Shown here one piece after another: positions 1-6,029 of a DNA stretch of 6,029 nt. Position 1 is the first letter of the stretch; each line of letters begins with the position of its first letter. Source of the DNA: Alistipes sp. GTDB taxonomy: Bacteria; Bacteroidota; Bacteroidia; Bacteroidales; Rikenellaceae. The translations under genes were made by a program, and so were the position numbers. The notes under the pieces are model-generated. The model did not search any database. It had not been told where the DNA came from and was given only the letters and a program-made list of their open reading frames with translations. The stretch covers positions 1-6,029 of the forward strand of contig JAFOXS010000060.1 in the NCBI GenBank assembly GCA_017391665.1. Reading direction: 5' to 3'.

Positions 1-1
1 C

Positions 2-688
2 TCAATAAATGTTTGGGTGTTCTTCCAGGGAGAGATTGAGCAGGGTGCTCACATTGTTGCCTACAACCACGATTTTGCCGAGAAGGTGGACGACGTGGTA
101 AGTGTAGTAATTCCCAAGGGTGCTCTATACGAGAGCATAGCCATGAAGATGGAGCGCAAAGAGATGGAGATTAAGGCTGACTCTACACTGCAAGTTCTGT
201 CGCCGGCATACTCAATTCATCACGACGACACTCCATTGCAGACATCAATAGGCGTGGTGTTCTCGATGCCCATCGAGCCTGCTCTGCAACCCTACGCAGC
301 CATGGCATCGGTATCAGCAAATGGCAATCTGTCGTATGTGGGCGGCAGCTATCGCAACCTGCGCTTTACGGCCCGCACATCGAATTTTGGCACATTCTGT
401 CTGGTTGCCGACTGCACTGCACCCATTATTCGTCCGCAGTTTACCGACGGTGAGGATTGTCGCTCACGCAATAGCATTTCGTTTAGATTGTCAGATAATT
501 TCTCGGGTGTTGCATCCTACACGGCTACAATCGATGGCGAGTGGGTTGCAATTGATTATGCCCGCTCACGTGCAACCATCAACCTCAAAGCCGAAGGCAT
601 AACGGGCGGCAAGAGCCACAACGTAAAGATCGTCGTAAAAGATTCGTGTGGCAACACTGCTTCATGGCAGGGAACAATAATAAGATAA
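2..688 (+). CDS. C-terminal part of a probable M23-family peptidase protein (5' end outside window)
   Basis: The reading frame is open from base 2 to the TAA at 686-688, so this is the 3' end of a longer gene. A GTG at 17-19 lies in frame, but codons upstream of it are also open, so I do not take it as the start. The peptide holds no catalytic motif. It reads as two beta-rich modules. The first contains SPAYSIHH and a Gly-Gly-Ser-Tyr turn. The second starts after TAPII (about 418-432) and contains DNFSGVASYTATIDGEW (494-544) and DSCGNTASW (641-667), typical of bacterial Ig-like folds that follow a peptidase domain. From memory, Bacteroidetes M23 (lysostaphin-type) peptidase proteins have this kind of tail; the zinc-binding peptidase domain would lie upstream and cannot be seen. 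If that is right, the protein would be an exported peptidoglycan endopeptidase. It may equally be another exported protein with the same tail. Confidence 0.6.
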   Translation, partial: SINVWVFFQGEIEQGAHIVAYNHDFAEKVDDVVSVVIPKGALYESIAMKMERKEMEIKADSTLQVLSPAYSIHHDDTPLQTSIGVVFSMPIEPALQPYAAMASVSANGNLSYVGGSYRNLRFTARTSNFGTFCLVADCTAPIIRPQFTDGEDCRSRNSISFRLSDNFSGVASYTATIDGEWVAIDYARSRATINLKAEGITGGKSHNVKIVVKDSCGNTASWQGTIIR

Positions 689-700
689 ACATATAGAACT

Positions 701-2998
701 ATGATCCAGAAAATAACCTCTATCCTACTTGCAAGCGTAGCGTCCATGATGCTGCTGTCGTGCAATACGCCGGTAATTGATGACGCGCCATCATCGCCTG
801 CTGATTATGTAAATCCGTTGGTGGGCACATTATCCGAGTTTGCCCTCTCAACAGGTAACACCTACCCCGCCATTGCACGTCCCTGGGGCATGAACTTCTG
901 GTCACCGCAGACCGGTAAGATGGGCGACGGCTGGATGTACACCTACACCGAGCACAAGATTCGTGGCTTCAAGCAGACGCATCAGCCCAGCCCATGGATC
1001 AACGACTATGGACAGTTTTCGCTCATGCCTGTAGTTGGTGCACCCAAATTCAATGAGGATGAGCGTGCCAGCTGGTTCTCGCACAAAGGCGAGGAGGTAC
1101 ACCCCTTCTACTACAAGGTATATCTTGCCGAGCACGACGTGGTGACAGAGTTTTCACCTACCGAGCGTGCCGCACTGTTCCGCTTTACCTTCCCCTCGGC
1201 AGAGGAGTCGTATGTTGTGGTGGATGCATTTGATCAGGGCTCATATGTAAATGTCGACAAGGCAAATAACCGCATCGTAGGCTACTCAACACGCAATAGT
1301 GGTGGCGTTAGTGATAACTTCCGCAACTACTTTGTAGTGGAGTTTGACAAGCCTTTTGAGTATATACACACATTCGCCGATGGCACGCTTCGCGATGAGC
1401 AGGAACAGCAGAGCAACCATGTAGGTGCAGTAATTGGTTTCCGCACATCAAAGGGCGAGCAAGTGCATGCCCGTGTAGCCTCTTCGTTTATCAGCGAGGA
1501 GCAGGCTGTTCTGAACCTTAAGGAGTTGGGCAATGACTCGCTGGAGACACTCAAGGAGAAGGGTCGCAAGGCTTGGAACGATGTGCTGGGTCGCGTAGAG
1601 GTTAGCGGCGGCGATCTGGATCAGTATCGCACATTCTACTCTTGTCTGTATCGTGCAACGCTCTTCCCGCAGAAACACTACGAGATTGATGCCAATGGCG
1701 AAGTAGTGCATTACAGTCCCCACAACGGCAAGGTAGAAAAGGGTTATTTCTATACGGGCACAGGCTTTTGGGATACGTTCCGCAGTCTGTTCCCGCTGCT
1801 GAACCTGCTCTACCCCGAGGAGAATCAGAAGATGCAGGAGGGCTTTGTAAATGTATATAAGGAGAGTGGTTTCTTCCCCGAGTGGTCGAGCCCCGGACAC
1901 CGCAACTGCATGGTGGGCAACAACTCCGCTTCCGTCCTGGCTGATGCCTATCTCAAGGGTGTAAAGGTGGAGGATGTGGAGACTCTTTTCGAAGGTTTGA
2001 TTCACGGCTCAGAGAATGTTCACCCCACGGTAGCCTCAACGGGTCGTATAGGCCATGAATACTACAATACATTGGGTTATGTGCCCTACAACGTAGGCAT
2101 TAATGAGAATGCTGCGCGCACGCTTGAGTATGCCTACAATGATTGGTGCATCCACCAGATGGCAAAGGAGCTGGGCAAGCCGCAGGAGATCATTGACCGC
2201 TACGCCAAGCGAGCTATGAACTATCGCAACCTCTTCGACAAGGAGACTCGTCTTATGCGTGGTCGCAATGCCGATGGCGAGTTCCAGTCGCCATTCTCGC
2301 CGCTTAAGTGGGGCGATGCCTTCACTGAGGGTAACAGTTGGCACTACACATGGTCGGTATTCCACGATCCGCAGGGATTGATCGACTTGATGGGTGGCGA
2401 TGAGGCCTTTGTCGAGATGCTGGATTCGGTATTCACCGTACCGCCCATCTATGACGACAGTTATTACGGCTTCCCCATACACGAAATTCGCGAGATGACG
2501 GTGATGAACACGGGTAACTACGCCCACGGCAACCAGCCTATTCAGCATATGATATATATGTATAACTACGCCTCACAGCCATGGAAGACGCAGTATTGGG
2601 TGCGAGAGGTGATGAACCGCTTCTACTCGGCACAGGCCGACGGCTACTGCGGCGATGAGGATAACGGTCAGACCTCGGCATGGTACATATTCTCGGCGCT
2701 CGGTTTCTACCCCGTATGCCCTGCGTCAGATCAGTATGTTATGGGAGCACCGCTCTTCAAGAAGGCTACACTGCACCTTGCCAATGGCGAGGATTTCGTA
2801 ATCGAAGCACCTGAGAATAGCGCAGAGAACAGATATATGGAGAATGTACGCCTCAATGGCAAGGAGTACTCTCGTAACTACATCACCCACTCGGATATTA
2901 CCTCTGGCGGCAAGATGACGGTTTCAATGAGTGCTGAGCCCAATACACAGCGAGGCACAACGGACGAGGATCGTCCCTACTCTTTCTCTCGCGAGTAA
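701..2998 (+). CDS. GH92 family exo-alpha-mannosidase, probable alpha-1,2-specific, lipoprotein
   Basis: This is a complete 765-residue protein of normal GH92 length. The N-terminus has Lys4, a hydrophobic stretch and a lipobox LLSC with Cys21, so it is predicted to be a lipoprotein exported by the Sec route; whether it faces the periplasm or the surface is unclear. The N-terminal beta-sandwich begins near NPLVGT (38-43). The (alpha/alpha)6 catalytic domain shows GFWDTFRSLFPL (Trp357-Asp358), SPGHRNCMVGNNS (around 400), EGNSWHYTW (Glu543), IHEIREM (His594-Glu595), AHGNQPIQHM and CGDEDNGQTSAWY (Asp652, Asp654). GH92 enzymes are calcium-dependent inverting mannosidases. In BT3990, as I recall it, the acid is Glu533, the +1-site pair is His584-Glu585 and the bases are Asp642 and Asp644. 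Here every one of these is shifted by exactly +10, which supports an active alpha-1,2-mannosidase acting on N-glycan or mannan side chains. The ATG lies 12 bases after the upstream stop, which suggests one operon. No SusC/SusD partner is visible. Confidence 0.95.
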   Translation: MIQKITSILLASVASMMLLSCNTPVIDDAPSSPADYVNPLVGTLSEFALSTGNTYPAIARPWGMNFWSPQTGKMGDGWMYTYTEHKIRGFKQTHQPSPWINDYGQFSLMPVVGAPKFNEDERASWFSHKGEEVHPFYYKVYLAEHDVVTEFSPTERAALFRFTFPSAEESYVVVDAFDQGSYVNVDKANNRIVGYSTRNSGGVSDNFRNYFVVEFDKPFEYIHTFADGTLRDEQEQQSNHVGAVIGFRTSKGEQVHARVASSFISEEQAVLNLKELGNDSLETLKEKGRKAWNDVLGRVEVSGGDLDQYRTFYSCLYRATLFPQKHYEIDANGEVVHYSPHNGKVEKGYFYTGTGFWDTFRSLFPLLNLLYPEENQKMQEGFVNVYKESGFFPEWSSPGHRNCMVGNNSASVLADAYLKGVKVEDVETLFEGLIHGSENVHPTVASTGRIGHEYYNTLGYVPYNVGINENAARTLEYAYNDWCIHQMAKELGKPQEIIDRYAKRAMNYRNLFDKETRLMRGRNADGEFQSPFSPLKWGDAFTEGNSWHYTWSVFHDPQGLIDLMGGDEAFVEMLDSVFTVPPIYDDSYYGFPIHEIREMTVMNTGNYAHGNQPIQHMIYMYNYASQPWKTQYWVREVMNRFYSAQADGYCGDEDNGQTSAWYIFSALGFYPVCPASDQYVMGAPLFKKATLHLANGEDFVIEAPENSAENRYMENVRLNGKEYSRNYITHSDITSGGKMTVSMSAEPNTQRGTTDEDRPYSFSRE

Positions 2999-3001
2999 CA
3001 A

Positions 3002-3035
3002 AAAAAGTGTCGGGCCCTGCGGCTCGACACTTTTT
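3002..3035. terminator. Bidirectional rho-independent terminator between convergent genes
   Basis: The arms 3002-3016 and 3021-3035 form a 15-bp stem (AAAAAGTGTCGGGCC with GGCTCGACACTTTTT, one G-U wobble) around a CTGC loop. It is A-rich on the left and T-rich on the right, so a transcript from either side ends in a GC hairpin followed by U's. It lies 3 bases after the GH92 stop and 19 bases beyond the esterase stop on the other strand, and so can end both transcripts. Confidence 0.93.
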
Positions 3036-3054
3036 CTTTATATGCTAATCAAAA

Positions 3055-4209
3055 TTATTTGAACAACATAGGAGCGAACTCTGAAAGATAGATTCGCCAG
3101 TTACGCCAGATGTGACCCTCACCGCTCTCACGATAAGTGTAGGGGAACTTGATAGAGTCCATATACTTCATCATATCGAGGTTGCGCTGATACAAGAAGT
3201 CGGTGTTACCGCAAGCGATCCAGTAGAGCTTGAAGCCATTGTCACGCTGTGCCTTCAATGAGTTCTGAACCTCCTCGTTATCCAGGTTACCAGCAGCAGC
3301 TGAGAACAGACCTACATAGTCGAAAGTGTTGGGATAAGTACGAGAGATGTTGTAAGAGTGGCCACCACCCATAGAGAGACCTGCGATAGCGCGACCCTCC
3401 TTCTTCTTGATTACACGGTAGTTGCTCTCAACGAACTTGATAACGTCGCCAAATGACTGCTCGAATGAAGCAGCGGGACGAACGTTAGCATTGCCACGCA
3501 TAGAGGGCTGAATCATACCACCAGCAGCCTCACCTACGGCTGCAGTCTGCCCTGCGTTACCGTTGGTCATAACAACCAACATAGGCTTCGCCTTACCCTG
3601 AGCGATGAGGTTATCGAGGATCTGAGAAGTACGACCCAAAGTCATCCAAGCCTCCTCGTCACCACCAGCACCGTGCAAGAGGTACAATACGGGGTACTCA
3701 GCATTGCTCTTCTCGTAACCAGCAGGAGTGTAAACTGTTACACGACGCTTAGTCTGGAGTGTGGGGCTGTCGTACCAAGTCTTGGTTACGCTACCGTGGG
3801 GAACATCGTTAACGCTGTAAATATCACCACGATCACCACCGATGATAAAGATGTTGAACGACGATGCAACATCACGGCAGATAAATACGTTTGAGGGGTC
3901 GCAAATGCGAACGCCATCAACTACGAAGTTGTAGTTGTACAACTCTGAGCGCAATACGGGTGAAGTGTACTCCCATACGCCGTCAGCGTTGCGTACCATC
4001 TCTGTATTCTCAACGGGTGTACCGTCGGGAGTAAGGAAGTTACCAGCTACGGTTACCTTCTTAGCCTCGGGAGCAGCCAGACGCAAAGTTACGCTGTTGT
4101 TCTCGTTAATCTGAGGAGAAACCACCTGAGCACGGCTACCCAAGGCCTCCTGAGCTGATGCGCTGAATGCAAAACATGCTGCAGCTACAAGCAAAAATAA
4201 TTTTTTCAT
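3055..4209 (-). CDS. Secreted esterase (alpha/beta hydrolase, esterase-D/feruloyl-esterase-like) with N-terminal early-set domain
   Basis: This is a 384-residue protein. The start is the ATG at 4209-4207, because it opens a standard signal peptide (MKKLFLLVAAACFAFSASA, likely cleaved before Gln20). The frame stays open upstream to 4362, but a promoter lies inside that extension. Residues about 32-130 form an early-set/CBM48-like Ig fold (KKVTVAGNF, YNYNFVVDG). A linker with VPHGSVTKTWYDSPTL follows, then the alpha/beta-hydrolase domain (about 155-384). That domain has the oxyanion motif LLHGAGGDEEAW (178-188), nucleophile elbow GLSMGG with Ser279, acid candidate Asp337 in CGNTDFLY and His366 in GEGHIWRNW, so the triad looks intact. 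Relatives include feruloyl and acetyl esterases of gut Bacteroidetes that remove ester groups from plant polysaccharides; the substrate here cannot be told. There is no lipobox, so the protein is probably periplasmic or secreted. It is transcribed alone, convergent with GH92 and divergent from fabD. Confidence 0.92.
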   Translation of the reverse strand: MKKLFLLVAAACFAFSASAQEALGSRAQVVSPQINENNSVTLRLAAPEAKKVTVAGNFLTPDGTPVENTEMVRNADGVWEYTSPVLRSELYNYNFVVDGVRICDPSNVFICRDVASSFNIFIIGGDRGDIYSVNDVPHGSVTKTWYDSPTLQTKRRVTVYTPAGYEKSNAEYPVLYLLHGAGGDEEAWMTLGRTSQILDNLIAQGKAKPMLVVMTNGNAGQTAAVGEAAGGMIQPSMRGNANVRPAASFEQSFGDVIKFVESNYRVIKKKEGRAIAGLSMGGGHSYNISRTYPNTFDYVGLFSAAAGNLDNEEVQNSLKAQRDNGFKLYWIACGNTDFLYQRNLDMMKYMDSIKFPYTYRESGEGHIWRNWRIYLSEFAPMLFK

Positions 4210-4247
4210 ACTGAATTGTTTTAGGTTTTGTAAAAGAATATTTGAAT

Positions 4248-4279
4248 CAAAGGTAAGTCGTTTTACGAAAATATGCAAA
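4248..4279 (-). promoter_or_regulatory. Bacteroidetes-type promoter for the esterase gene
   Basis: Read on the minus strand, TTTG (4279-4276) is followed by exactly 20 bases and then TACCTTTG (4255-4248), matching the Bacteroidetes -33 TTTG / -7 TAnnTTTG consensus. Transcription should start near 4241, giving a leader of about 32 bases before the ATG at 4209. This supports the downstream start. No Shine-Dalgarno sequence is evident in the A/T-rich leader, as is usual in this phylum. Confidence 0.82.
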
Positions 4280-4337
4280 TTTTGACCAAGAAATAACCTA
4301 TTAACGTCAGAATCATAACCCGCCACCGAACCCCGGA

Positions 4338-4369
4338 TTTGGAAAATTGCGATATACATCATACCTTTG
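4338..4369 (+). promoter_or_regulatory. Bacteroidetes-type promoter for fabD
   Basis: TTTG (4338-4341), a 20-base spacer and TACCTTTG (4362-4369) match the phylum's primary sigma-factor consensus. Transcription would begin near 4376, giving a leader of about 42 bases to the fabD ATG at 4418. The elements and spacing are the same as in the divergent esterase promoter; the two -33 boxes are 58 bases apart. Confidence 0.83.
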
Positions 4370-4382
4370 TAAAGATTTAACA

Positions 4383-4399
4383 GAGTCAGTCGCGGACTC
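4383..4399 (+). other. Small inverted repeat in the fabD leader
   Basis: GAGTC (4383-4387) and GACTC (4395-4399) can pair as a 5-bp stem with a 7-base loop, inside the predicted 5' untranslated region and about 18 bases before the ATG. AGTC at 4388-4391 can compete for the same partner. It is short and could be chance. It may only help keep the start region open, and no known riboswitch class is recognisable. Confidence 0.3.
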
Positions 4400-4417
4400 G
4401 CAAACAGATTTTTTAGA

Positions 4418-5299
4418 ATGAAACAAGCTTATGTTTTTCCCGGCCAGGGCGCTCAGTTCTCTGGCATGGGTAAAGATCTTTACGAAAACAATGCTTCGGC
4501 AAAGGCCCTTTTCGACAAGGCTAATGAGATTCTGGGCTTTAACATCACCGACATTATGTTTAGCGGAACGGCTGACGAACTAAAACAGACCAAGGTTACT
4601 CAGCCTGCAGTATTCCTTCACTCGGTAATCCTTGCAAAGGTACTCGGCGTAGAGCCCGATGCTGTAGCAGGACACTCACTGGGCGAGTTCTCGGCACTTG
4701 TCGCAGCCGATGCTCTCTCGTTTGAGGATGGTTTGCGTCTGGTAGCAAAGCGTGCTATGGCCATGCAGAAGTGCTGCGAGCAGCAGCCTGGTGGCATGGC
4801 GGCAATACTTGCCATGGAGGATGAGAAGGTTGAGCAGATCTGCTCTCAGGTTGATGGCGTAGTAGTTGCAGCCAATTACAACTGTCCCGGACAGTTGGTT
4901 ATCTCAGGAGCGGATGAGGCTGTAGATGCAGCTTGCGCTCAACTTAAGGAGGCTGGCGCCAAGCGAGCATTGCGTCTGCCCGTAGGTGGCGCATTCCACT
5001 CTCCGCTGATGGAGCCTGCTCGTGCTGAGCTGGCTCGCGCTATTGAGGAGGTGGAGTTCCATAGCCCCGTATGCCCGATCTATCAGAATGTAGATGCTCT
5101 GCCCCACACCGATGCGGCCGAGATCAAGGCCAATCTTATCGCACAGCTCACTGCTCCCGTGCGCTGGACACAGATCGTTAAGAATATGATTGCCGATGGC
5201 GTGGACGGATTCACCGAGCTGGGTCCGGGCAACGTATTGCAGGGTTTGATTAAAAAGTGTGATGCAGACACTGCAGTAGAGTCAAAGGCCTCAATGTAA
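4418..5299 (+). CDS. fabD: Malonyl-CoA:acyl carrier protein transacylase (FabD)
   Basis: The product is 293 residues, slightly shorter than the roughly 310 of the E. coli enzyme. FabD moves the malonyl group from CoA to acyl carrier protein in the cytoplasm, supplying the extender unit for type II fatty-acid synthesis. Visible motifs are FPGQGAQ near the N-terminus (Gln10, equivalent to E. coli oxyanion Gln11), GHSLGE with nucleophile Ser87 (E. coli Ser92), Arg112 in KRAMAMQ (E. coli Arg117, binds the malonyl carboxylate), GGAFHSPLM with His194 (E. coli His201) and the C-terminal GPGNVLQGLI. The small ferredoxin-like subdomain lies around residues 125-190. All catalytic residues are present. 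The gene has its own promoter and terminator and no fab neighbours in the window, so it appears to be transcribed alone. The Arg112 and the malonyl-type motifs favour FabD over a polyketide-synthase acyltransferase. Confidence 0.97.
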   Translation: MKQAYVFPGQGAQFSGMGKDLYENNASAKALFDKANEILGFNITDIMFSGTADELKQTKVTQPAVFLHSVILAKVLGVEPDAVAGHSLGEFSALVAADALSFEDGLRLVAKRAMAMQKCCEQQPGGMAAILAMEDEKVEQICSQVDGVVVAANYNCPGQLVISGADEAVDAACAQLKEAGAKRALRLPVGGAFHSPLMEPARAELARAIEEVEFHSPVCPIYQNVDALPHTDAAEIKANLIAQLTAPVRWTQIVKNMIADGVDGFTELGPGNVLQGLIKKCDADTAVESKASM

Positions 5300-5316
5300 A
5301 GATATTGAATCACGGC

Positions 5317-5332
5317 AACGCAAATCTGCGTT
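5317..5332 (+). other. Short hairpin 3' of fabD
   Basis: AACGCA (5317-5322) and TGCGTT (5327-5332) form a 6-bp stem with an AATC loop, 18 bases after the fabD stop and just before the main terminator. There are only a few T's after it, so it is a weak terminator at best. It may act as a 3'-end stabilising stem or be chance. Confidence 0.35.
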
Positions 5333-5343
5333 TTGGAAATTTT

Positions 5344-5376
5344 TACCGCTACCAGCTTTGGTGGCGGTATTTTTTT
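5344..5376 (+). terminator. Rho-independent terminator of fabD
   Basis: TACCGCTACCA (5344-5354) and TGGTGGCGGTA (5359-5369) make an 11-bp stem with one G-U wobble and a GCTT loop, followed by seven T's (5370-5376). It sits 44 bases past the fabD stop and separates fabD from the regulator gene downstream. Confidence 0.93.
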
Positions 5377-5406
5377 ATTAAATTTGTTAAAATAATTAAA
5401 AATTCA

Positions 5407-5438
5407 CTTGCATAGCACGGTAAAAGTTACTATATTTG
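5407..5438 (+). promoter_or_regulatory. Bacteroidetes-type promoter for the ROK regulator
   Basis: CTTG (5407-5410, one base off TTTG), a 20-base spacer and TATATTTG (5431-5438) match the phylum consensus. The start of transcription is expected near 5445, about 30 bases before the ATG at 5475. The spacing is the same as in the other two promoters of the window. Confidence 0.75.
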
Positions 5439-5448
5439 CCTATAGCAA
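5408..5448 (+). repeat. Candidate operator repeats in the ROK gene promoter
   Basis: Three short symmetric elements overlap the promoter: TTGC-ATA-GCA at 5408-5417 over the -33 box, GTAA-AAG-TTAC at 5420-5430 in the spacer, and TTGC-CTATA-GCAA at 5436-5448 over the -7 end and predicted start. The hexamer ATAGCA occurs at 5412 and 5442, exactly 30 bases or about three helical turns apart. ROK repressors bind inverted repeats as dimers, so autoregulation is a reasonable but unproven reading. Confidence 0.4.
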
Positions 5449-5474
5449 TAGAAAACATTTTACACAGTAAAGAT

Positions 5475-6029
5475 ATGTCGTCACTAACCGAATTTTTCAA
5501 TATTCAGCCTAACGAGAATATCAAGGGTATTACACACAAGAATAACATCATCAAGCGTAACATCATAGCCTACATGGCTTTGAATGGCGAGTGCACACTC
5601 TCCGAGCTGACAAAGGAGTTGCACATCAGCGTACCCACAATCACCAAACTCGTACAGGAATTGATCGAGGAGAAGATCGTGAACGATCTGGGCAAGGTGG
5701 AGACCCCTGGAGGCCGACGTCCCAATGTATTTGGTCTGGCCAACTCGGCAATCTATTTCGCTGGAGTCAATGTAGGTCGTGACAATATGACCTTTGTGAT
5801 CACTGACCTACAGAACAACATCATCAAGGAGGTTACCGACTCATCATTCGAGTTGCAGAACCGTCCCCAGTGTCTGGAGAAGATATGCTCAAATATCGAG
5901 AACTTTGTCAACACATGCGGCATCGACCGTAGCAAGATTCTCGGCGTGGGTGTATCTATCGTAGGTCGAGTAAACCCCGACACAGGTCGTAGCTATATGT
6001 ACTTTACATCGAGCGAGGAGTCACTTCGA
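5475..6029 (+). CDS. ROK-family transcriptional regulator (NagC/XylR type), N-terminal part
   Basis: The frame opens at the ATG at 5475 and stays open for 185 codons to the window edge; ROK regulators are usually about 400 residues, so roughly half is seen. Residues about 22-72 form a winged helix-turn-helix: THKNNIIKRNIIAYM, then LSELTKELHISVPTITKLV as the helix-turn-helix. GGRRPNVFGL (79-88) is the classic wing/linker into the sugar-kinase-like domain, which starts with FAGVNVGRDNMTFVITDL (95-112) and continues to ILGVGVSIVGRVNPDTG. The DNA-binding domain marks it as a regulator rather than a plain sugar kinase. The zinc-binding cysteines and sugar-binding residues typical of the family would lie beyond the edge. 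ROK repressors usually respond to a sugar or amino-sugar phosphate; the effector and target genes cannot be told here. It has its own promoter, with possible operator repeats. Confidence 0.93.
   Translation, partial: MSSLTEFFNIQPNENIKGITHKNNIIKRNIIAYMALNGECTLSELTKELHISVPTITKLVQELIEEKIVNDLGKVETPGGRRPNVFGLANSAIYFAGVNVGRDNMTFVITDLQNNIIKEVTDSSFELQNRPQCLEKICSNIENFVNTCGIDRSKILGVGVSIVGRVNPDTGRSYMYFTSSEESLR

Noticed and set aside
1448..2005. 185-codon open frame on the minus strand inside the GH92 gene
   Set aside because: It lies fully within a strongly supported GH92 coding region and has no recognisable domain and no promoter. The same applies to the minus-strand frame at 2036-2548. Both are shadows of the real gene's codon bias.
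3625..3720. Possible low-complexity insertion near the middle of the esterase (residues about 217-245, rich in Gly, Ala and Asn)
   Set aside because: It lies between the oxyanion motif and the nucleophile elbow, where this esterase family normally has a variable Gly/Ala-rich loop; nothing suggests a fusion or frameshift.
5357..5386. Second possible ROK promoter, TTTG-N18-TAAATTTG
   Set aside because: The -7 octamer fits, but the -33 box lies within the fabD terminator hairpin and the spacer is 18 rather than the 20 seen in the other three promoters. The promoter at 5407-5438 is nearer and better placed.
5591..5782. 63-codon plus-strand frame, and a minus-strand frame at 5753-5983
   Set aside because: Both overlap the ROK regulator reading frame, which has clear family motifs throughout; their translations are low-complexity shadows.
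1..6029. Novel system: CRISPR array, mobile element, phage or toxin-antitoxin genes, RNA genes
   Set aside because: I looked on both strands for regularly spaced repeats, transposase-like or integrase-like proteins, terminal inverted repeats and tRNA-like folds, and saw none. The gaps between genes are at most 208 bases and are explained by promoters and terminators.

Overview
The window looks like ordinary chromosome from a member of the Bacteroidales (Bacteroidota). Four things support this. Three promoters fit the Bacteroidetes sigma-factor consensus (TTTG at -33, TAnnTTTG at -7). The starts have A/T-rich leaders without clear Shine-Dalgarno sequences. There is a lipobox-bearing GH92 mannosidase. 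The partial ROK regulator is of the type common in gut Bacteroides and its relatives. The genus cannot be decided from the sequence alone.

Layout: (i) 2-688 (+) is the 3' end of a gene whose protein resembles the C-terminal Ig-like tail of Bacteroidetes M23-family peptidase proteins; its 5' part lies outside the window. (ii) 701-2998 (+), only 12 bases downstream and probably co-transcribed, is a complete GH92 alpha-mannosidase lipoprotein. Its catalytic and subsite residues fall at the same spacing as those recalled for the alpha-1,2-mannosidase BT3990. (iii) 3002-3035 is a strong symmetric hairpin terminator that serves both this unit and the convergent gene. (iv) 3055-4209 (-) is a secreted alpha/beta-hydrolase esterase with an N-terminal early-set domain. 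(v) 4210-4417 is a divergent promoter region with two promoters of identical design, TTTG-N20-TACCTTTG, one per strand. (vi) 4418-5299 (+) is fabD, malonyl-CoA:ACP transacylase, followed by a rho-independent terminator at 5344-5376. (vii) 5475-6029 (+) is the first 185 codons of a ROK-family transcriptional regulator that runs off the right edge. Its promoter carries short inverted repeats that could be an operator.

Functionally this is a mix of glycan and cell-envelope hydrolases (GH92, esterase), one housekeeping fatty-acid gene (fabD) and a sugar-responsive type of regulator. No SusC/SusD pair, mobile element, CRISPR array, RNA gene or phage feature is visible, and I see no convincing novel system. 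The points most worth checking are the GH92 specificity prediction, the corrected esterase start, the repeated promoter architecture and the possible ROK operator.
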